DNA from: Saccharothrix luteola
Lineage (GTDB): Bacteria; Actinomycetota; Actinomycetes; Mycobacteriales; Pseudonocardiaceae
DNA length: 64,000 nt
NCBI RefSeq assembly: GCF_020859565.1
Contig: NZ_JAJHUO010000017.1
Coordinates: 1 to 64,000 of the forward strand
Direction: 5' to 3'
Shown: positions 34,738 through 45,767 of the stretch, piece by piece
Position numbering within the stretch: position 1 is the stretch's first letter
Layout of the letters: each line of letters begins with the position of its first letter
Position numbers and translations under genes: made by a program
The notes under the pieces: model-generated
What the model saw: the letters and a program-made list of their open reading frames with translations, nothing else
What the model was told of the DNA's origin: nothing
Databases searched by the model: none

Positions 34738-35709
34738 ATGCCCAAGGCAGTGGTGGTGCGCGCGACCGGTGGGCCGGAAGCGCTGGAGATCGCCGACGTG
34801 GAGGCGCCCTCGCCCGGCCCGGGCGAGCTGCTCGTGGACGTGGCCGCCGCCGGGGTGAACTTCATCGACTGCTACCACCGCGAGGGCCGCTACCCGCTGT
34901 CGCTGCCGTTCGCGCCGGGGCTGGAGGGCGCGGGCCGGGTGAGCGCGGTCGGCCCGGACGTCGCCGGGTTCGCGGTGGGAGACCGCGTGGCCTGGGCGCA
35001 GGCCCTCGGCAGCTACGCGGAGCAGGCCGTGGTGCCGGTCAAGGACGCGGTGCCGGTGCCCGAGGGCGTGGACGACGACACGGCGGGCGCGCTGCTGCTC
35101 CAGGGCTTGACCGCGCACTACCTCATCGCGTCCACGTACCCCGTGCAGAAGGGCGACACGGTGCTCGTGCACGCCGCCGCGGGTGGTGTGGGGCTGCTGC
35201 TGGTGCAGTTGGCCAAGGCGCGGGGCGCGCGCGTGATCGGCACGGTGTCCACCGAGGCCAAGGAGGCGTTGGCGCGCGAGGCCGGCGCCGACGAGGTGAT
35301 CAGGTACGACCAGGTGGACTTCGCGCCCGAGGTGCGGGCGCTGACCGACGGCGTGGGCGTCGAGGCGGTGTACGACGGCGTCGGCAAGACCACGTTCGAC
35401 GGGAGCCTGGCGAGCCTGAAGCCGCGGGGCATGCTGGCGCTGTTCGGCGCGTCCAGCGGCGCGGTGCCGCCGTTCGACCCCCAGCGGCTCAACCAGGCGG
35501 GCTCGGTGTTCCTGACCCGGCCGTCGCTGGGCGCGCACGTGGCCACCCGCGAGGAGTTGGAGTGGCGGGCCGGTGAGCTGTTCGCCGCCGTCGTGGACGG
35601 TTCGCTGACCGTGCGGATCGGCGGGCGCTACCCGCTGGCCGAGGCACGGCGGGCGCACGAGGACCTGGAAGCCCGCCGGACCACCGGCAAGCTGCTGCTC
35701 GTGCCCTGA
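34738..35709 (+). CDS. qor: NADPH:quinone oxidoreductase, zinc-free MDR family
   Basis: 323 residues with a GroES-like N-terminal domain (GVNFIDCYHREGRYPL) and a Rossmann domain with AAAGGVGLLLVQLAKARGARVIGTVST near residue 143. The zinc ligands of true alcohol dehydrogenases are absent, as in QOR proteins that reduce quinones with NADPH. ATG 34738 has CAGGAGG 7 bases upstream. It matches Rv1454c in position. A strong two-way terminator follows. Confidence 0.92.
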   Translation: MPKAVVVRATGGPEALEIADVEAPSPGPGELLVDVAAAGVNFIDCYHREGRYPLSLPFAPGLEGAGRVSAVGPDVAGFAVGDRVAWAQALGSYAEQAVVPVKDAVPVPEGVDDDTAGALLLQGLTAHYLIASTYPVQKGDTVLVHAAAGGVGLLLVQLAKARGARVIGTVSTEAKEALAREAGADEVIRYDQVDFAPEVRALTDGVGVEAVYDGVGKTTFDGSLASLKPRGMLALFGASSGAVPPFDPQRLNQAGSVFLTRPSLGAHVATREELEWRAGELFAAVVDGSLTVRIGGRYPLAEARRAHEDLEARRTTGKLLLVP

Positions 35710-35721
35710 GCCCGACACGCG

Positions 35722-35752
35722 GAAGGGCGGTCCCGGTGCGGGACCGCCCTTC
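35722..35752. terminator. Two-way terminator between qor and the FKBP gene
   Basis: GAAGGGCGGTCCC and GGGACCGCCCTTC (35722-35734 with 35740-35752) form a 13-bp perfect stem with a 5-base loop, between convergent genes. Confidence 0.88.
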
Positions 35753-35770
35753 GTCACGTCCGGGCGCGGC

Positions 35771-36358
35771 TCAGCCCGCGACCTTGACCGCGTCGACCAC
35801 GAAGATCAGCGTCTCGCCGGGCTGGATGTCGTCCTTGCCCTCCGGGTAACCCTTGTCCGACGGCACGACGAGCAGCCGGCGACCGCCCTCCTTGAGCCCG
35901 ATCAGGCCCTCGTTCCAGCCCTGGATCACGTTGGCCTGGCCGATGTTCGCCAGCTGGAACGGCTCGCCGTTGTCCCACGACGACTCACGGGTCCGCTGGT
36001 CGCGGAACGTCGCCAGCACGTAGTGCAGCTCGGCGGTGGAGCCGGGCTTGATCTCCGCGCCGGTGCCCTCCGTCAGGTCCTCGACCAGCAGGCCGTCCTG
36101 CGGCGTGCAGCCGGTCGGGACGGTGATCGTCGGCTTCTCCCCCGCCGCGCCGGTCACCTGGTACTGCGCCACCTCGCACGGCGGGCCGCTCGGCTCGGGC
36201 AGGTCGGCCTCGGTGGGCTGCGCCTCGGGCTGCGCGGCGGTCGCGGACGGGGTGTTGGTGAGGGTGGACGGCCGGTCGCTAGCGGTGCACGCGGTCAGCG
36301 CCAGACCGGCGGACAACAAGGAGACGAGAGCCAGGGCCGTACGGCCGACAGTACGCAT
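35771..36358 (-). CDS. FKBP-type peptidyl-prolyl isomerase lipoprotein
   Basis: 195 residues. A signal peptide ends in the lipobox LTAC (Cys24), then a Thr/Pro/Ala-rich spacer (about 25-60), then an FKBP domain (about 80-195) with VEDLTEGTGAEIKPGSTAELHYVLATF, VIQGWNEGLIGLKEGGRRLLVVPSDKGYP and a hydrophobic final strand. It should assist folding of exported proteins at the outer face of the membrane. A TAAGCT box (36372-36367) lies 8 bases before the ATG, suggesting a leaderless or near-leaderless message. Confidence 0.92.
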   Translation of the reverse strand: MRTVGRTALALVSLLSAGLALTACTASDRPSTLTNTPSATAAQPEAQPTEADLPEPSGPPCEVAQYQVTGAAGEKPTITVPTGCTPQDGLLVEDLTEGTGAEIKPGSTAELHYVLATFRDQRTRESSWDNGEPFQLANIGQANVIQGWNEGLIGLKEGGRRLLVVPSDKGYPEGKDDIQPGETLIFVVDAVKVAG

Positions 36359-36456
36359 GGTTGCCGAGCTTAGGGTTCACGCCCGCTGGGCGCGCCGGGG
36401 CCCCACCGGCAGGCCCAACGCCGATCACGGTGCGCTGTCGTCGATCTTCGAAACAA

Positions 36457-36511
36457 TCCGCAAATGTGCCACTAATTACCGCTTCCGCAGTTGCGTACTC
36501 GCGCGTACAGT
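36457..36511 (+). promoter_or_regulatory. Promoter region of the 36580-38951 operon with two TCCGCA sites
   Basis: TCCGCAAATGTGC (36457-36469) and TCCGCA-GT-TGCGTA (36484-36497) are related half- or full dyads. The second overlaps a possible -35 (TTCCGC 36483-36488) set 17 bases before TACAGT (36506-36511). The same word forms a perfect palindrome at 39672-39687, before the convergent gene. No other gene is seen in the 220 bases between the FKBP gene and this operon. Confidence 0.45.
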
Positions 36512-36579
36512 AACTCCGCGCACTTGATCGCATACCGAGAGCATTCGGCCGTTCGAGTGCCCACCAAGGAGGTGACACC

Positions 36580-37587
36580 GTGTCCGCGGAGCCGAAGGGC
36601 ATCCGCAGCAACCTGTTACAGGAATTGTTCTGGACCAGAACAGGGCTGCTCCTGCTCAGCCTAGTCGTCACTTCCGGCAGCGCTCTGGCCATTTCCAGCG
36701 GAATGGATCAAGGAGCGCTGCGCACGTTCCTCACGTCGGTCGGCACCGGCACGTTGATCTCCGCCGTGGTCGGTTTCGGGCAGACGTTGATCACCAGTTC
36801 GGCCGCGCAACGGGCGCTGATCACGCCGGTCGTGGAGGAGAGCCGCCGGGCGCTGCGCGACCTCACCACCGAGTACCGGGCCCTGGACCGCGAGTTCTTC
36901 CCCACTCACGTGTTCGAGCCGACCGCACGGCCCGACCCGGCCTTCAACCAGGTCATGATGCAGGACCTCGAACGCACCCGGCTGTACGTGTTCCGCGGCT
37001 TCGCGGGTCGTTACGCGGCGGGCCGACTGCTGCTGTCGCAGACGGAGTGCGAGCTCAGAGCCGTCCTGGCCGATCCACGGGACGACGACGCGATCAGCGG
37101 GCGGGCCCGGTACCTGCTGCGCAACGAGGGCGTGGACGGCGACTACGACGCGATCGCGGCGCGGTTGCGCGAGCAGATCTCCATCGGCCTGGTGGGCCTG
37201 TTCCTGGCCCGCGGCCGGTGCTCGCGGATCGACCTGACGATCGTGTCCGACCCGCCGTTGGACCGATTGGAGCTCTTCGACGACAGCGTCTGGCTCACCC
37301 TCTACAGCAACACCAGCGCGGGCGTGATCCGGCTCTACCCGCGCACGGTGCGGTTCTCGGAGGGCTCGTTCATCTACGGGATGGAACGCGCCGAGTTCCT
37401 GCGCATCAGCAATTCCAAGGCAGGGCTCCACATCGTCATCACACCGGGCACCAGTCGGGCGGACTTCCTCGCCCTGTTCGAGAAGATCACCGGCAACCCG
37501 CTCACCGAGGACGGGTTCCGATCGCTCGAGGAGAAGTTCCACCGATTCCGCAAAGAATTCTCCGCCTCCGCTCAGCTGGGGAGCTGA
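36580..37587 (+). CDS. Two-transmembrane protein with unrecognised cytoplasmic domain, first gene of a three-gene operon
   Basis: 335 residues from GTG 36580, with a perfect AAGGAGGTGA at 36566-36575. Membrane segments lie at about 20-40 and 48-72, then a charged stretch (EESRRALRDLTTEYRALDREFF) and a soluble domain of 240 residues with LYVFRGFAGRYAAGRLLL, ELRAVLADPRDDDA, RIDLTIVSDPP and FSEGSFIYGMERAEF. The pattern of strands and DP loops recalls phospholipase-D-like folds, but no HKD motif is present and I do not assign a family. Codon 13 is TTA, very rare here, implying bldA-type translational control. It is followed after 6 bases by the cupin gene. Confidence 0.7.
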   Translation: MSAEPKGIRSNLLQELFWTRTGLLLLSLVVTSGSALAISSGMDQGALRTFLTSVGTGTLISAVVGFGQTLITSSAAQRALITPVVEESRRALRDLTTEYRALDREFFPTHVFEPTARPDPAFNQVMMQDLERTRLYVFRGFAGRYAAGRLLLSQTECELRAVLADPRDDDAISGRARYLLRNEGVDGDYDAIAARLREQISIGLVGLFLARGRCSRIDLTIVSDPPLDRLELFDDSVWLTLYSNTSAGVIRLYPRTVRFSEGSFIYGMERAEFLRISNSKAGLHIVITPGTSRADFLALFEKITGNPLTEDGFRSLEEKFHRFRKEFSASAQLGS

Positions 37588-37593
37588 TAAGTC

Positions 37594-38241
37594 GTGCTCA
37601 CCGAGTTCACCGGGTTCTCCGCCCTCGCGGAGCTCGCCACGCTCATCGCCGTGGCCGACCCCCCTGTCGTCGACCACTGGGGACACGTCGAGAGGCGTTT
37701 CCAGGAGTGGGCGGGCCGACCCGGCCTGCGGGAGAGGCTGCGCGGGCACCTGCGCGCCCTCTCACCGCAGGACGAGATGCGCGTGGCGGCCAGATCCCGC
37801 GAGACGACGACCCACTTCGCGTGGTGCCTGCGGGACGAGCCGGCCGAGCCGTTCACGTTCTGGCTGCACGAGTACAAGCCGCAGCAGGACTGGCGACCGG
37901 GCTACGCCGACTCGATCCACAACCACCGCTACCACTTCTGCACCACCATCGTGTCGGGCTCCTACCTGCACGAGCGCTTCACCGCGGACGTGGCCGACGA
38001 CGGCCGGCAGATCGTGTCCACCACCCTGCTGCGCAGCGCCGAGGCCCACGAGGGCTCCTCGGGCACGATGCTCGCGCACGAGTTCCACCGCATCCCGAAG
38101 GCCGCCGACGACACCATGACGTTCCTGGTCAAGTCGCGCGCGGTCAGCCCGTGGAGCCTCAGCTACGACCCCGACACCCGGACCAGCCACCGGCACGTGC
38201 CGGTCGAGGCGAGGTTGGAGGACCTGACGAACAACCTCTAA
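37594..38241 (+). CDS. Cupin-like putative metal-binding protein
   Basis: 215 residues from GTG 37594, 6 bases after the previous stop. A helical N-terminal part (1-85) precedes a cupin-type barrel. Likely metal ligands are His109, His111 and His114 (HNHRYH), Glu127, and His162 and His165 (AHEFHRI). The layout recalls cysteine-dioxygenase-like or other 2-His/3-His cupins. No known enzyme motif fixes the substrate. Its position between a membrane protein and an HD hydrolase suggests a role in a small-molecule signal or modification pathway. Confidence 0.65.
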   Translation: MLTEFTGFSALAELATLIAVADPPVVDHWGHVERRFQEWAGRPGLRERLRGHLRALSPQDEMRVAARSRETTTHFAWCLRDEPAEPFTFWLHEYKPQQDWRPGYADSIHNHRYHFCTTIVSGSYLHERFTADVADDGRQIVSTTLLRSAEAHEGSSGTMLAHEFHRIPKAADDTMTFLVKSRAVSPWSLSYDPDTRTSHRHVPVEARLEDLTNNL

Positions 38242-38300
38242 CCCGCGCCAAGGATCTTCGCGCGCCCCTACCATCGGCCCACCCGGCACGGGAGGGTCCA

Positions 38301-38951
38301 ATGAGTACGGTCACGAAGGCAGTCACGGCGCGGGCGATCTCCGAGGTGGAGGGCGAGGTGTGGCGACTGTGCCGCGACCTCGCCGCGAAACTGCAGTTCC
38401 ACGGCTGGCACCACGTCAGCTTCGTGCGGGACAAGGCCGTCCACTTCGCCCGGCGCAACGGTTCGGACGTGTCGCTGGTCGAGGTGGCCGCCCTGGTCCA
38501 CGACGTGAACTACATGGTCCGGCGCAACTCGCTGCCGGTGGACGGCCGGAAGCTGCGGCTGGACATCCTGGCGCGCGCGGGCGTGCCGGACGAGGTCGCG
38601 GCGCGGGTCGACGCGGTGGTCGAGGAGGCCGAGATGCGCACCCGCCACCGCGACATCTCGCTCGAGGCGCAGGCGCTGTCCGACGCGGACACGCTGTTCA
38701 AAGCGCTGCCGGTGACTCCGGTGGTGCTCGCGCCCAAGTACCTCGAAGAGAACGGGATCACACTCAAGGAGCTGGCGCACAAGATCGTCGGCGAGCAGCA
38801 GGGCAAGCACGACGAGGGGTACTACTTCTACGACCCGGAGGCGGCGGCCACCTACTCGCGGTGGGCCACGGCCAACCTGGAGCTGTGGTCGTGCATCGTG
38901 GAGTCACTGGACGACCCCACCGTGAACGAACTGCTGTCGGCGGTGTCCTAG
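38301..38951 (+). CDS. HD-domain phosphohydrolase-like protein
   Basis: 216 residues from ATG 38301, with GGGAGG at 38290-38295. HD-superfamily ligands are visible: His34/His37/His38 (FHGWHHVSF), HD at 67-68 (LVHDVNY) and a later Asp in LSDADTLFKA (near 130). It should hydrolyse phosphate esters, nucleotides or cyclic nucleotides. It lies 59 bases after the cupin gene in the same direction and probably the same operon. Seven bases separate its stop from the convergent membrane gene. Confidence 0.75.
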   Translation: MSTVTKAVTARAISEVEGEVWRLCRDLAAKLQFHGWHHVSFVRDKAVHFARRNGSDVSLVEVAALVHDVNYMVRRNSLPVDGRKLRLDILARAGVPDEVAARVDAVVEEAEMRTRHRDISLEAQALSDADTLFKALPVTPVVLAPKYLEENGITLKELAHKIVGEQQGKHDEGYYFYDPEAAATYSRWATANLELWSCIVESLDDPTVNELLSAVS

Positions 38952-38958
38952 GGCTGCC

Positions 38959-39654
38959 CTAGGCCGCCTTGTCCCAGACCACCAGGTCGAACTCGAACAC
39001 GGCCCCGTCGATCATGACCACCACCAGTCGGGCCCACCGCCCCTCCGACGTCTCCACGCACAAGGCGGAGCCGTGCGCGACGTCGTCCAGTCCGACGGTG
39101 GTGACCGATTTCGCGGCGGTCGTGCAGCTCCGGTACGACGGCGGCTCTTCGAGGACGACGAGGTGCCCCGCCTGGAGTCCTTTGTCGAAGGTGAGGTCGG
39201 TCTGCGGCGTCCGGTAGTCGGACAGGCCGCCGTTCTCGGTGGTGAGGTCGAAGTCGATCGAGGTGCCCGCGGTCAGCCTGATCGACTCCGTGCGGAACGC
39301 GGCCGGGGTCGCCCCGTCCTGGGCCGCCCCGTCCCGCGGTGCGGCGGGACGGAGTTCCAGCCAGCCGAGCACACCGGCCATGACGACGCCCGCCACCGTG
39401 ACCACGACGGCCGGCACGAGCCCCTTGGCCGTGCGCCGCGGGCGGCGGCTCCACCGGTAGAGCAGCCCGACACCCAGCAGCGCGACGACACCGGCCGCGA
39501 TCAGCCCCAGCGGAGCGAGGTTCCGGAGGCCACCGACCAGCGACAGGAGCAGGGCGGCCACGCTCGCGACGCCGCCGAACACCTGCCAGCGGTCCACGGT
39601 CGCCTTGTCGAAGGACCCCCGGTCGGGCGGTGTCCCATCCCCCTGCACGGACAT
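38959..39654 (-). CDS. Membrane protein with extracytoplasmic C-terminal domain, unknown function
   Basis: 231 residues from ATG 39654, which has TAGCCT 7 bases upstream (39667-39662), a leaderless layout. Three membrane segments (about 30-50, 53-73, 86-107) are followed by a 125-residue domain with two cysteines (YRSCTTAAK and SALCVETS) that could form a disulfide outside the cell. I do not recognise the family. It is convergent with the HD gene, and its promoter contains a perfect TCCGCA palindrome shared with the operon promoter at 36457, so joint regulation is plausible. Confidence 0.65.
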   Translation of the reverse strand: MSVQGDGTPPDRGSFDKATVDRWQVFGGVASVAALLLSLVGGLRNLAPLGLIAAGVVALLGVGLLYRWSRRPRRTAKGLVPAVVVTVAGVVMAGVLGWLELRPAAPRDGAAQDGATPAAFRTESIRLTAGTSIDFDLTTENGGLSDYRTPQTDLTFDKGLQAGHLVVLEEPPSYRSCTTAAKSVTTVGLDDVAHGSALCVETSEGRWARLVVVMIDGAVFEFDLVVWDKAA

Positions 39655-39671
39655 GGGGATCAGGCTAGCTA

Positions 39672-39687
39672 TCCGCAAATATGCGGA
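39672..39687 (-). promoter_or_regulatory. TCCGCA-AATA-TGCGGA operator-like palindrome
   Basis: A perfect 6+6 inverted repeat overlaps the expected -35 region of the leaderless gene starting at 39654. Twelve of its first 13 bases match 36457-36469. Confidence 0.55.
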
Positions 39688-39700
39688 AAGTGCATCAAGC

Positions 39701-40624
39701 TCAGAACGGCCAGCCCAGGACCGGCAGCCCGATCACCGCGTCCACGGCCAGGCCGCAGAACACGAGCATCAGGTACAGGTTCGACAGGTGGAAGAACTTC
39801 ATGGTGTTCGTCGACCCGCCGCGCCGCACGACGCCGTGCAGCCGGTGGGCGAACACGGCGAACCAGATGCCCGAGGCGGCCGCGATAGCGACGTAGATCC
39901 ACGACGTCACCGGGGCCAGCAGCAACGTGCACGCGACCGTGATCCAGGAGTAGATGACGATCTGCCGCGTGACCTGCTGCGCCGTCGCCACCACCGGCAG
40001 CATCGGCACGCCGGCACGCGCGTAGTCCTCCTTGAACTTCATCGCGAGCGCCCACGTGTGCGGCGGCGTCCAGAAGAAGATCACGCCGAACATCACCACC
40101 GCGGGCCACGCCACCGTGCCGGTCACCGCGGACCAGCCGATGATCACCGGCATGCAGCCGGCCATGCCGCCCCAGATGACGTTCTGCGAGGTCCGGCGCT
40201 TGAGCACGAGGGTGTAGACGAAGATGTAGAACAGGATCGTGGCCACCGCGAACACGGCCGACATGAGGTTGGTGGTCAGCCACAGGAACCCGAACGACAC
40301 GACGCCGAGCACGATGCCGAAGATCAGCGCGTTGCGCGGCGGGATGCTGTCCTTCGCCAACGGCCGGGTGCTGGTGCGCTTCATCACCGAGTCGATGTCG
40401 GCGTCGATGTAGCAGTTCAGCGCGTTCGCCGAGCCCGCGGCCAGGGTGCCGCCCGCCAGGGTGCACGCGATCAGCCACAGCGGCGGCAGACCGCGGGCGG
40501 CCAGGAGCATCGCCGGGATGGTGGTGATCAGCAGCAGCTCGATCACCCGTGGCTTGGTCAGCGCGACGTACGCGCCGACGACCTGCCGGGGCGACCGCGC
40601 CGGAGCCTCGGTGACGGCACTCAT
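39701..40624 (-). CDS. ctaB: Protoheme IX farnesyltransferase (heme O synthase)
   Basis: 307 residues with nine membrane segments. UbiA-family motifs are NCYIDADIDSVMKRTSTRPL (first DxxxD, near residue 70) and the second loop around KFKEDYARAGVPMLPVV. It adds a farnesyl group to heme to make heme O, which CtaA oxidises to heme A. It is divergent from tkt, as in M. tuberculosis (Rv1451/Rv1449c). The 255-base spacer to tkt holds no other gene; a TAGGCT box at 40773 is the only weak promoter hint. Confidence 0.95.
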   Translation of the reverse strand: MSAVTEAPARSPRQVVGAYVALTKPRVIELLLITTIPAMLLAARGLPPLWLIACTLAGGTLAAGSANALNCYIDADIDSVMKRTSTRPLAKDSIPPRNALIFGIVLGVVSFGFLWLTTNLMSAVFAVATILFYIFVYTLVLKRRTSQNVIWGGMAGCMPVIIGWSAVTGTVAWPAVVMFGVIFFWTPPHTWALAMKFKEDYARAGVPMLPVVATAQQVTRQIVIYSWITVACTLLLAPVTSWIYVAIAAASGIWFAVFAHRLHGVVRRGGSTNTMKFFHLSNLYLMLVFCGLAVDAVIGLPVLGWPF

Positions 40625-40879
40625 GGCGTCGCGCTCCTCGTCAGGTCAGGGGGTGGACCGATGGTAACCGCGTGTTGCCCGAGCAGCCCCTTCGGGTACT
40701 CCCTGAACGCACCAGCCCTGCCTGTGCGTACACCCACAGAGCGTGAGTGCCACGGGCGTCCGCTCGTCGGACTAGGCTGGCCGGCGGACCTTGGTAGCCG
40801 CGGATCGGGCCTGACGGGATCGATTAAGTTCACGCCGGCCGTCACAACCGCCGCCTAGTGAGTTTGGAGCTGGAAGTCA

Positions 40880-42973
<2,094 letters not shown>

Positions 42974-42996
42974 GAGACTTCAGGGGAGTTGACGAG

Positions 42997-44109
42997 ATGA
43001 GCACCAATCCGCTGGCCGCGCTCAGCGACGCGGGCGTGTCGATCTGGCTGGACGACCTGTCCCGCGAGCGGCTGAACACCGGCAACCTGGCCGGCCTGAT
43101 CGCCGACCAGCACGTGGTGGGCGTGACCACGAACCCGACGATCTTCGCCGCGGCCCTCGCCAAGGGCTCGGCCTACGACGAGCAGGTGCGCGAGCTGGCC
43201 GCGCGCGGCGCCGACACCGACGCCGCCGTCCGCGAGATCACCACCACGGACGTGCGCAACGCGTGCGACCTGTTCCGCGACATCTACACCGCCACCGACG
43301 GCGTGGACGGCCGGGTGTCGATCGAGGTCGACCCGCGGCTGGCCAACGACACCGAGGCCACCGTCGCCGAGGCGCTCGACCTGGCCAAGGCCGTCGACCG
43401 GCCGAACCTGCTGGTGAAGATCCCGGCCACGGTCGAGGGCCTGCCCGCGATCACCCGGGTGCTCGCCGAGGGCATCAGCGTGAACGTGACGCTGATCTTC
43501 TCCGTCGAGCGCTACCGGCACGTGATGGAGGCGTTCGTCGCGGGCCTGGAGCAGGCCAAGGCCAACGGGCACGACCTGCGCGGCATCCACTCCGTGGCGT
43601 CGTTCTTCGTGTCCCGGGTGGACAGCGAGATCGACAAGCGGCTCGACGCGCTGGACACCCCGGCGGCGACCGCGCTGCGCGGCAAGGCGGCCATCGCGAA
43701 CGCGGTGCTGGCCTACGCGGCGTACCAGGAGACGTTCGCCGGCGAGCGCTGGGAGGCGCTGGCCGCCGAGGGCGCCCGCGCGCAGCGTCCACTGTGGGCG
43801 TCCACCGGCGTGAAGGACCCGCAGTACTCCGACACCCGGTACGTGGACCAGCTCGTGGTGGCCGACACGGTCAACACGATGCCGGAGAAGACCCTGCACG
43901 CGGTCGCCGATCACGGCAAGATCGAGGGCGACGCGGTCACCGGCCGCGCGGCCGAGGCGCAGGAGGTCTTCGACGGGCTGGTCGAGGTCGGCATCGACCT
44001 GGACGACGTGTTCGTCGTGCTGGAGACCGAGGGCGTCGACAAGTTCGAGAAGTCGTGGGCCGAACTGCTCGACACGGTGACCGGACAGCTGGACCAGGCC
44101 AAGGCCTGA
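42997..44109 (+). CDS. tal: Transaldolase
   Basis: 370 residues, the long actinobacterial type. It begins SNPL-like (STNPLAALSDAGVSIWLDDLSRE), has TTNPTIF, the Schiff-base lysine in LLVKIPAT and the ISVNVTLIFSVERY stretch. It moves dihydroxyacetone units between sugar phosphates. ATG 42997 has GGGGAG upstream, 23 bases after the tkt stop. Confidence 0.97.
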   Translation: MSTNPLAALSDAGVSIWLDDLSRERLNTGNLAGLIADQHVVGVTTNPTIFAAALAKGSAYDEQVRELAARGADTDAAVREITTTDVRNACDLFRDIYTATDGVDGRVSIEVDPRLANDTEATVAEALDLAKAVDRPNLLVKIPATVEGLPAITRVLAEGISVNVTLIFSVERYRHVMEAFVAGLEQAKANGHDLRGIHSVASFFVSRVDSEIDKRLDALDTPAATALRGKAAIANAVLAYAAYQETFAGERWEALAAEGARAQRPLWASTGVKDPQYSDTRYVDQLVVADTVNTMPEKTLHAVADHGKIEGDAVTGRAAEAQEVFDGLVEVGIDLDDVFVVLETEGVDKFEKSWAELLDTVTGQLDQAKA

Positions 44110-44150
44110 GAGCCGAGAACGGACAGAGCCGAGAATGGGACAGGACTGAC

Positions 44151-45767
44151 ATGACCGAGGTGATCTCCGTGGAGATCGTCCGCACGCCGAACCAGAACCA
44201 GGTCGACACCGTCGTGGGCGACCTGGTCCGGGATTCGGCTCCGAGCAGGCTCACCGCGGGGGACGCCACCCTGTGGGGCGCCGACGCGGAGCCCGAGGCG
44301 TCGATCCGCCTGGCGTGGACGACGCTGCACGAGACGTCCCGCCCGCTGGTCGCGGAGATCACCGCGCTGCGCGACGAGCTGCTCGCCGACGGCGTGGACC
44401 GCGTGGTCCTCGCCGGCATGGGTGGCTCGTCGCTCGCGCCCGAGGTGATCACGGGCACGGCAGGCGTGCCGCTGGTGGTGCTCGACACCACCGACCCCGG
44501 CCAGGTGGCCGAGGCGCTGGCGGGCGACCTGGAGCGCACGGTCGTGGTGGTGTCGTCCAAGTCGGGCGGGACCGTCGAGACCGACAGCCACCGGCGGATC
44601 TTCGAGGCCGCGTTCACCGCGGCGGGCATCGACGCGGCGTCGCGCATCGTCGTGGTGACCGACCCGGGCTCGCCGCTGGAGGCGGCGTCGCGGGAAGCGG
44701 GCTACCGCAAGGTGTTCCTGGCCGACCCGCACGTCGGCGGCCGGTACTCGGCGCTGACCGCGTTCGGCCTGGTGCCGTCCGGGCTGGCGGGCGCGGACGT
44801 CGGCAAGCTGCTCGACGAGGCCGCGTCGGCCGCGCCGCTGGTGTCGGCCGACTCGCCGGACAACCCGGCGGTGGTGCTGGCGGCGACGTTCGCGGTGGCG
44901 CACGCGCACGGCGCGGAGAAGGTGGTGCTCGCCGACACCGGCTCGGGCATCGCCGGGTTCGGCGACTGGGCGGAGCAGCTGATCGCCGAGTCGACCGGCA
45001 AGAACGGCACCGGCCTGCTGCCCGTGGTGGTCGAGGGTCCGGGCGCGCCCGGTTTCGTGGACGCCCGCTCCGACGCCACGACCGTCGCGATCGGACCGGC
45101 CACCGGCTCGTCCACGCTCTCGGTCGAGGGCTCTCTCGGCGCGCAGTTCCTGGTGTGGGAGTACGCGACCGCGCTGGTGGGCCGGGTGCTGGAGATCAAC
45201 CCGTTCGACCAGCCCGACGTGGAGGCCGCGAAGAAGGCGGCCCGGTCCCTGTTGGACTCCCCCGCCGCGTCGTCGGCCGAACCGGCCTTCGTGGACGGTC
45301 CGATCGAGGCCTACCCCAGCGAGGGCTGGCTGCCGGCGGACGTGAAGACGGTCGCCGAGGCCCTGAAGGCACTGGTCGCCGCCGCGCCCGAGCACGGTTA
45401 CCTGTCCGTGCAGGCCTACCTCGACCGGGTCGACGACGCGTCGTTCGCCCTCGTTCGCCCGGAGTTGGCGCAGCGTTCACACCTGCAGACCACCTTCGGG
45501 TGGGGACCTCGGTTCCTGCACTCGACCGGCCAGTACCACAAGGGCGGTCACCAGAACGGCGTGTTCCTGCAGCTGACCGGCGAGTCCGGGACGCGACTGG
45601 ACGTGCCGGACCGGCCGTACGACCTCAGCACGTTGCAGCTGGCCCAGGCGCTGGGCGACGGCCAGGTGCTCGCCGAGCGCGGTCGCCCGGTGCTGCGGCT
45701 GCACCTGACCGACCGCGTCGCCGGGCTCGCGCAGCTCGTCGAGGCCATCCAGGAGGACGGTTCGTGA
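44151..45767 (+). CDS. pgi: Glucose-6-phosphate isomerase
   Basis: 538 residues. The SIS-fold motifs are LAGMGGSSLAPEV near residue 90, SSKSGGTVETDSH near 143 and GQYHKGGHQNGVFLQ near 465. This is the isomerase type usually found between tal and zwf in Streptomyces-like genomes and missing at this point in M. tuberculosis. It connects glycolysis with the oxidative pentose phosphate branch. The stop overlaps the zwf GTG. Upstream, an imperfect 17-bp direct repeat (AGCCGAGAACGGACAG and AGCCGAGAATGGGACAG) fills the 41-base spacer. Confidence 0.93.
   Translation: MTEVISVEIVRTPNQNQVDTVVGDLVRDSAPSRLTAGDATLWGADAEPEASIRLAWTTLHETSRPLVAEITALRDELLADGVDRVVLAGMGGSSLAPEVITGTAGVPLVVLDTTDPGQVAEALAGDLERTVVVVSSKSGGTVETDSHRRIFEAAFTAAGIDAASRIVVVTDPGSPLEAASREAGYRKVFLADPHVGGRYSALTAFGLVPSGLAGADVGKLLDEAASAAPLVSADSPDNPAVVLAATFAVAHAHGAEKVVLADTGSGIAGFGDWAEQLIAESTGKNGTGLLPVVVEGPGAPGFVDARSDATTVAIGPATGSSTLSVEGSLGAQFLVWEYATALVGRVLEINPFDQPDVEAAKKAARSLLDSPAASSAEPAFVDGPIEAYPSEGWLPADVKTVAEALKALVAAAPEHGYLSVQAYLDRVDDASFALVRPELAQRSHLQTTFGWGPRFLHSTGQYHKGGHQNGVFLQLTGESGTRLDVPDRPYDLSTLQLAQALGDGQVLAERGRPVLRLHLTDRVAGLAQLVEAIQEDGS

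Noticed and set aside
36580..37587. Phospholipase D-type nuclease assignment for the 2-TM protein
   Set aside because: The loop pattern is suggestive, but no HKD (HxK) motif is present, so I do not name the family.
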